Assembly: GCA_934358955.1 (NCBI GenBank) | Contig: CAKRLC010000058.1 | Location: forward strand, 1 to 17,576 | From: an uncultured Roseburia sp. | GTDB taxonomy: Bacteria; Bacillota; Clostridia; Lachnospirales; Lachnospiraceae | Reading direction: 5' to 3' | DNA: 17,576 nucleotides | Shown: positions 13,909-17,576 of the stretch, in pieces | Numbering within the stretch: position 1 is the stretch's first letter | Layout: each line of letters opens with the position of its first letter | Made by a program: the position numbers and the translations under genes | The notes under the pieces: generated by a model | What the model was told of the DNA's origin: nothing | Databases searched by the model: none | Seen by the model: the letters and a program-made list of their open reading frames with translations, nothing else

Positions 13909-16370
13909 CGCAATACAGGCTCCGTAATGATCGCAAAAATGACTGTCAGCATCGCACACTGTCTGGAAACAGAACGTATCGCAAAAAGCGGGCTGACAAA
14001 CAGCATACAGAACAACCAGCCGATGACCATCGCTGCGACAAGGATCGCATGCGGTACCGTCATCGGTTTTGCTATTTTATAAAGGATCATAAATCCAACG
14101 ATCGCTACCAGGATCGTGCAGGATGTCGATACACATTCTGCATCCACGCCGAATTCCCGGCAAAAGATCACAAGACCACTTACCACTGCAAAATCTGTAA
14201 TACCGGCAGGCAATGCTTTTGCAAGCACGTTTGTCAGGAAATGTCCCTGTATCTGATTCTTATTCTGCTCTAATGCAAGGAAGAAGGATGGGATTCCGAT
14301 CGTAAACATAGAGATCAGTGATACCTGGGACGGCTCTAACGGATAATCCAGCATAAAGATCATCGAAAAAACGGCAAGAAGCATGGAAAAAATATTCTTC
14401 ACCAGATAAAGGCTTGCCGTGCGTTCGATATTATTGACCACTCTCCGTCCCTCCATGACAACCGATGGCATTTTATTAAAATCATTATCGAGCAATACTA
14501 ACTGGGATACCTGGGATGCCGCATCACTTCCCGATGCCATTGCAATACTGCAATCCGCATCTTTTAATGCCAGAATATCATTCACGCCATCCCCGGTCAT
14601 CGCAACGGTTTTTCCCTGCTCTTTTAAGGCATGTACTAAAATCCGCTTCTGCTCTGGTGTCACACGCCCGAATACCGTATACTTTCCTGCCGCTTTCTTT
14701 ACTGACTCTTCACTGGTCAAGGTCGCTGCATCCACATATTTTTCCGCATGGCGGATGCCTGCCTTCTTTGCGATCTCTGCAACGGTAACCGGATTATCCC
14801 CGGAGATCACCTTTACCTCCACTCCTCTTTTTGCAAAATAAGAAAACGTATCGAACGCACCTTCACGGATCGCATTGTTTAACATTACAAATGCGACCGG
14901 TCTTGCCTGCCCTGTCAGCTTCTTTCCGTCTAATACTCCCTCATACTCTGCAAAAACAAGGACACGATAACCTTTTTCACTGTAGTGGCATACCCCTTCT
15001 TCATACGCTGCATACTGCTCCCGCAGAACAAATTCCGGTGCACCGATAACATAAGAGATCCTGCCTAAGCTCACACCGCTATACTTGACCGAGGAGGAAA
15101 ACGGAATGACCTTTTCTGCCTTTGCCGGTTTCTTTTTCTTTTCCGATACAAAATACTTCTGCAAGGCTTCCATTGTAGCATTGTCACACGGCAGGTTTGC
15201 CACACAGTCTGCAAGAAGTGCTGCCACCTGAAGCTTATGATCCTCCTCTGCGGCAGGATCTGCTGGCTTTATGGTGTCTTTTTTCTTTTCTGCCCTGCCT
15301 GTTTCGGACAGGCCCTGCTCCCTGTCGTCTAACTCCTCTGTCAGTAAAAACTGTGCCACCTCCATCTCCGGCACCGTGATCGTTCCGGTCTTATCAACGC
15401 ACAACACATCGACCCGCGCAAGCGTCTCGATACATTTCATATCGTGGATCAGCACCTTCTGCTTTCCAAGGCGCATGACAGAGACAACCATCGCAACACT
15501 TGCAAGCAGGTATAAGCCCTCCGGTATCATTCCAAGAATTGCCGCCACCATACTTGTCACACTTGACCGAAGCCCTGCTTTTGCCAGGAAAAACTGCTGT
15601 GCAAATAGGATAATACCAATTGGGATAATAATGATCCCAACGATCTGTACAAGACGGTTTAGTGACCGGATCATCTCTGACTGCTCGCCTTCCTTCGTCT
15701 TTGTCGCCTGAAGCATCAGTCCCGATATGTATGAATCCCGTCCTACTTTTTCAAGTCTTGCCGCGCAGCTTCCGGAGACTACAAAGCTTCCGGACAGAAG
15801 CTCCTTTCCTTTTGTTTTGCCGATCTCATCGGATTCTCCGGTGATGAGTGCCTCATTTACCATAACGCTTCCGGACAGCACCACTGCATCCGCCGGGATC
15901 TGGTTTCCGGCAGTCAGAAGGATCACGTCGTCTAATACCAGTTCCTCCGGAAGCACCTGTCCCTGTTTTCCATCCCGCACGACCGTTGCCTTTGGCGTAT
16001 TTAAAATAGCAAGCTTATCAAGCACCTTTTTCGACCGCAGCTCCTGAATGATCCCGATGCATGTATTTGCGATAATGATCGGCAAAAATGTCAGATCGCG
16101 GAAGGAGCCGACAAGGATCAGCAAAATTGCAATAATAAAAAAAATCAGGTTAAAGTACGTGAATACGTTTGATTTTACAATCTCTGCCGTCGTCCTGGTC
16201 GAAGAGTCCACCTTTACATTGGAATATCCATTCCTGATGCGCTCTGCGACCTGCTCCTTCGTCAGTCCCGCTTCCGGGTCTGCCTGGATCCGTTCTACCG
16301 GCACTTTCGCTTCCGTTTCTTTTTCCTGATCGTTCTCTTTTTTATTGTCTGTCTTTCTATTTAACTTCAT
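13854..16370 (-). CDS. P-type ATPase, probable cation transporter (Exp7/CtpE-like)
   Basis: This 838-residue membrane pump has an N-terminal charged tail, an actuator domain with TGES (177-180), and a helix-4 motif IPEGL (282-286). The phosphorylation motif is DKTGT with Asp326, the nucleotide-binding lysine is in FSSSVKYSG, and the hinge is TGDGVND (592-598). Membrane helices 5-10 follow. The machinery is complete, so it should be active. In helix 6 the usual calcium/magnesium pattern N-x-x-T-D reads S-M-F-T-I (687-691), so the ion-binding aspartate is absent. By memory this resembles the Exp7/CtpE-like subfamily, and the substrate is uncertain. A charged, low-complexity insert (about 345-378) lies in the N domain. 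GGAGG lies 12 bp before the ATG. The 3' end overlaps the transporter gene. Confidence 0.9.
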   Translation of the reverse strand: MKLNRKTDNKKENDQEKETEAKVPVERIQADPEAGLTKEQVAERIRNGYSNVKVDSSTRTTAEIVKSNVFTYFNLIFFIIAILLILVGSFRDLTFLPIIIANTCIGIIQELRSKKVLDKLAILNTPKATVVRDGKQGQVLPEELVLDDVILLTAGNQIPADAVVLSGSVMVNEALITGESDEIGKTKGKELLSGSFVVSGSCAARLEKVGRDSYISGLMLQATKTKEGEQSEMIRSLNRLVQIVGIIIIPIGIILFAQQFFLAKAGLRSSVTSMVAAILGMIPEGLYLLASVAMVVSVMRLGKQKVLIHDMKCIETLARVDVLCVDKTGTITVPEMEVAQFLLTEELDDREQGLSETGRAEKKKDTIKPADPAAEEDHKLQVAALLADCVANLPCDNATMEALQKYFVSEKKKKPAKAEKVIPFSSSVKYSGVSLGRISYVIGAPEFVLREQYAAYEEGVCHYSEKGYRVLVFAEYEGVLDGKKLTGQARPVAFVMLNNAIREGAFDTFSYFAKRGVEVKVISGDNPVTVAEIAKKAGIRHAEKYVDAATLTSEESVKKAAGKYTVFGRVTPEQKRILVHALKEQGKTVAMTGDGVNDILALKDADCSIAMASGSDAASQVSQLVLLDNDFNKMPSVVMEGRRVVNNIERTASLYLVKNIFSMLLAVFSMIFMLDYPLEPSQVSLISMFTIGIPSFFLALEQNKNQIQGHFLTNVLAKALPAGITDFAVVSGLVIFCREFGVDAECVSTSCTILVAIVGFMILYKIAKPMTVPHAILVAAMVIGWLFCMLFVSPLFAIRSVSRQCAMLTVIFAIITEPVLRYLSLLVERLRCFFSQIK

Positions 16371-16560
16371 TCTGCTATCTTTCCTCCGGTAATGCAGCTA
16401 ACATCCCGATTTCCGGATGCCGCCCGCTTCTCCACGCTGCCATTGTCAGCTTCATTTTATTCTGTAAAGATAAGTATATCCTTTTTTCCCAGAAAAAAAT
16501 GGAAATTACCAATGTTTAAGAAAGATTTTGGATTTTGTTTAGATTCTGTTTCTTTTTCGT

Positions 16561-17553
16561 TTAAAGTTCTTTTTTTAATGCCCAGACTGCCTTCATCTGG
16601 CTTCTTAAGCTGTCAAAGGTCCACTGGATATTACTGCGGTAAACAGTCTGCGGATCATTGACAAAAAATCCCTGCTCATCATAACCATAGATCACGATAA
16701 AATGGCCACCCGTTGTAAAATCACCTTTCCGGACAGAACAGATCAGATAAGCACCATCATCAAGCGCCTGCTTCATCTGTGACTCATTCATCCGGATCTG
16801 CTTTGAATCCAGCCCATAAGCTTTCGCTCCCTTCGACATCAGCTCCCACTTGGTTCCTGTGCCGCTCAGATAATAGCCATGCTCCATTGCATAATCTGCT
16901 ACAGCTGTCGGTGTCACCTCTGCATCACCGGTCAGTCCGACAACAACCATGGAAAGGGAGGTCGGGCCACAGCCAGCCACAGCGATCATGTTTCCGTCAC
17001 CATAGGCATGTGCACCCCATCTTGCATCCCACTGCAAAAACAGCGGGCAATACTGTTCTAACTCCTCATCTGTCAGAACTGCGTTCTCACAATCTGTTTC
17101 AATGCCATCATAGTTCTCCACAAAAGCGATCATCTCCGGCATATTGGCAAGATTGATCAGAAGCTTCTCCGGGTATTTTTCCGGTGTATCAATGATCTTT
17201 TCAAAACGGTCATCGGTCAAGGCATATTCCTCTAATATCTGCAATGCCTTTTCGTAAGAATAATTGACCGGCTTTGTAAGTGTTACCTTTGGGATCGCGT
17301 CCTGAAATGCCTTTACCTCCTGTGCAAACAGTTCCTCTTCCGTCAACGGTTCTTCTGTCTCCTCCACTGCTTCCTCCATATGGATCGCGTTCTCTGTATT
17401 CTCCTCAGATATCTCTGTACCGTCAAAAGTGTCCGTTGCAGAAGCAAAAATCTCTTCTGCCCCTCCAAGCTTCGCATCCGGGATATATCTTCCGAATGCA
17501 CATCCGACAAAAAATGTCGCGACTACGATACCACTGATTATCATCTTCTTCAT
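16561..17553 (-). CDS. Secreted or membrane-anchored C39-like cysteine peptidase
   Basis: This 330-residue protein begins with MKK and a hydrophobic segment (4-20), a signal peptide or anchor. Cys18 in FFVGC is a weak lipobox with Phe at -3. An acidic, Glu-rich linker (about 33-80) and a mostly helical region (80-170) follow. The C-terminal domain (about 170-330) has the papain-like C39_2 pattern: Gln174 in LQWDARWG, Cys195 in AGCGPTSLS, His284 in GGHFIVIYG and Asp300 in VNDP. All catalytic positions are present. It probably acts outside the membrane on cell-wall peptides or secreted proteins, but the substrate is unknown. There is no ABC transporter attached, so it is not a bacteriocin exporter. 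AGAGG lies 10 bp before the ATG. It lies 190 bp upstream of the ATPase gene. Confidence 0.85.
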   Translation of the reverse strand: MKKMIISGIVVATFFVGCAFGRYIPDAKLGGAEEIFASATDTFDGTEISEENTENAIHMEEAVEETEEPLTEEELFAQEVKAFQDAIPKVTLTKPVNYSYEKALQILEEYALTDDRFEKIIDTPEKYPEKLLINLANMPEMIAFVENYDGIETDCENAVLTDEELEQYCPLFLQWDARWGAHAYGDGNMIAVAGCGPTSLSMVVVGLTGDAEVTPTAVADYAMEHGYYLSGTGTKWELMSKGAKAYGLDSKQIRMNESQMKQALDDGAYLICSVRKGDFTTGGHFIVIYGYDEQGFFVNDPQTVYRSNIQWTFDSLRSQMKAVWALKKEL

Positions 17554-17576
17554 CTGCCTGTAACCTCTATCTCTAA

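Noticed and set aside
16371..16560. Gene or terminator between the peptidase and the ATPase
   Set aside because: Only the ATPase ribosome binding site, weak AT-rich promoter-like words and a short A/T hairpin are seen. Nothing is strong enough to call.

Overview
The window looks like chromosomal DNA of an anaerobic Firmicute of class Clostridia, most likely Lachnospiraceae (Roseburia/Agathobacter-like). This is an inference from protein flavour, strong GGAGG ribosome binding sites, TTGAAA/TATGAT-type promoters and an AT-rich third-position style. Nearly all of it is core metabolism. I see no phage, CRISPR array, rRNA, tRNA or transposase gene. || Layout: (1) 195-7063, minus strand: an amino-acid operon transcribed leuB-ilvD-ilvB-serC-serA. 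It has one good promoter just upstream of leuB, flanked by two copies of a perfect 11-bp palindrome that look like operators. (2) 7257-7796, minus: a GNAT acetyltransferase. (3) 7938-10887, minus: aroA-tgt, tightly coupled, then yajC with its own promoter and a clear intrinsic terminator. (4) 10888-11441: a 554-bp intergenic region between divergent aroA and aroC, full of palindromic repeats. (5) 11442-13908, plus: aroC followed 4 bp later by a MATE-family transporter. (6) 13854-16370, minus: a P-type ATPase whose 3' end overlaps the transporter gene by 55 bp tail to tail. (7) 16561-17553, minus: a secreted or membrane-anchored C39-like cysteine peptidase. || Together the genes cover three amino-acid branches: valine/isoleucine/leucine (ilvB, ilvD, leuB), serine from 3-phosphoglycerate (serA, serC) and chorismate for aromatic amino acids (aroA, aroC). 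tgt (tRNA queuosine) and yajC (Sec accessory) form a conserved housekeeping neighbourhood. || The most unusual content is a dispersed, structured repeat. One copy (A, 9-165) lies just after serA and one (B, 10997-11232) lies between aroA and aroC. Read in the same sense, their 75-nt cores differ at 5 positions by my count. The cores contain two interleaved 9-bp complementary segments, an order that can form a pseudoknot or two mutually exclusive hairpins. Two of the five differences are a compensatory T:A to G:C change inside one stem. The outer arms of the two copies differ in sequence, yet each copy keeps its own self-complementarity. A third, related palindrome (C, about 11281-11404) sits directly before aroC and carries an inverted copy of one arm of B. 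I do not recognise this family. It could be a REP/MITE-like mobile palindrome, a structured RNA, or both.
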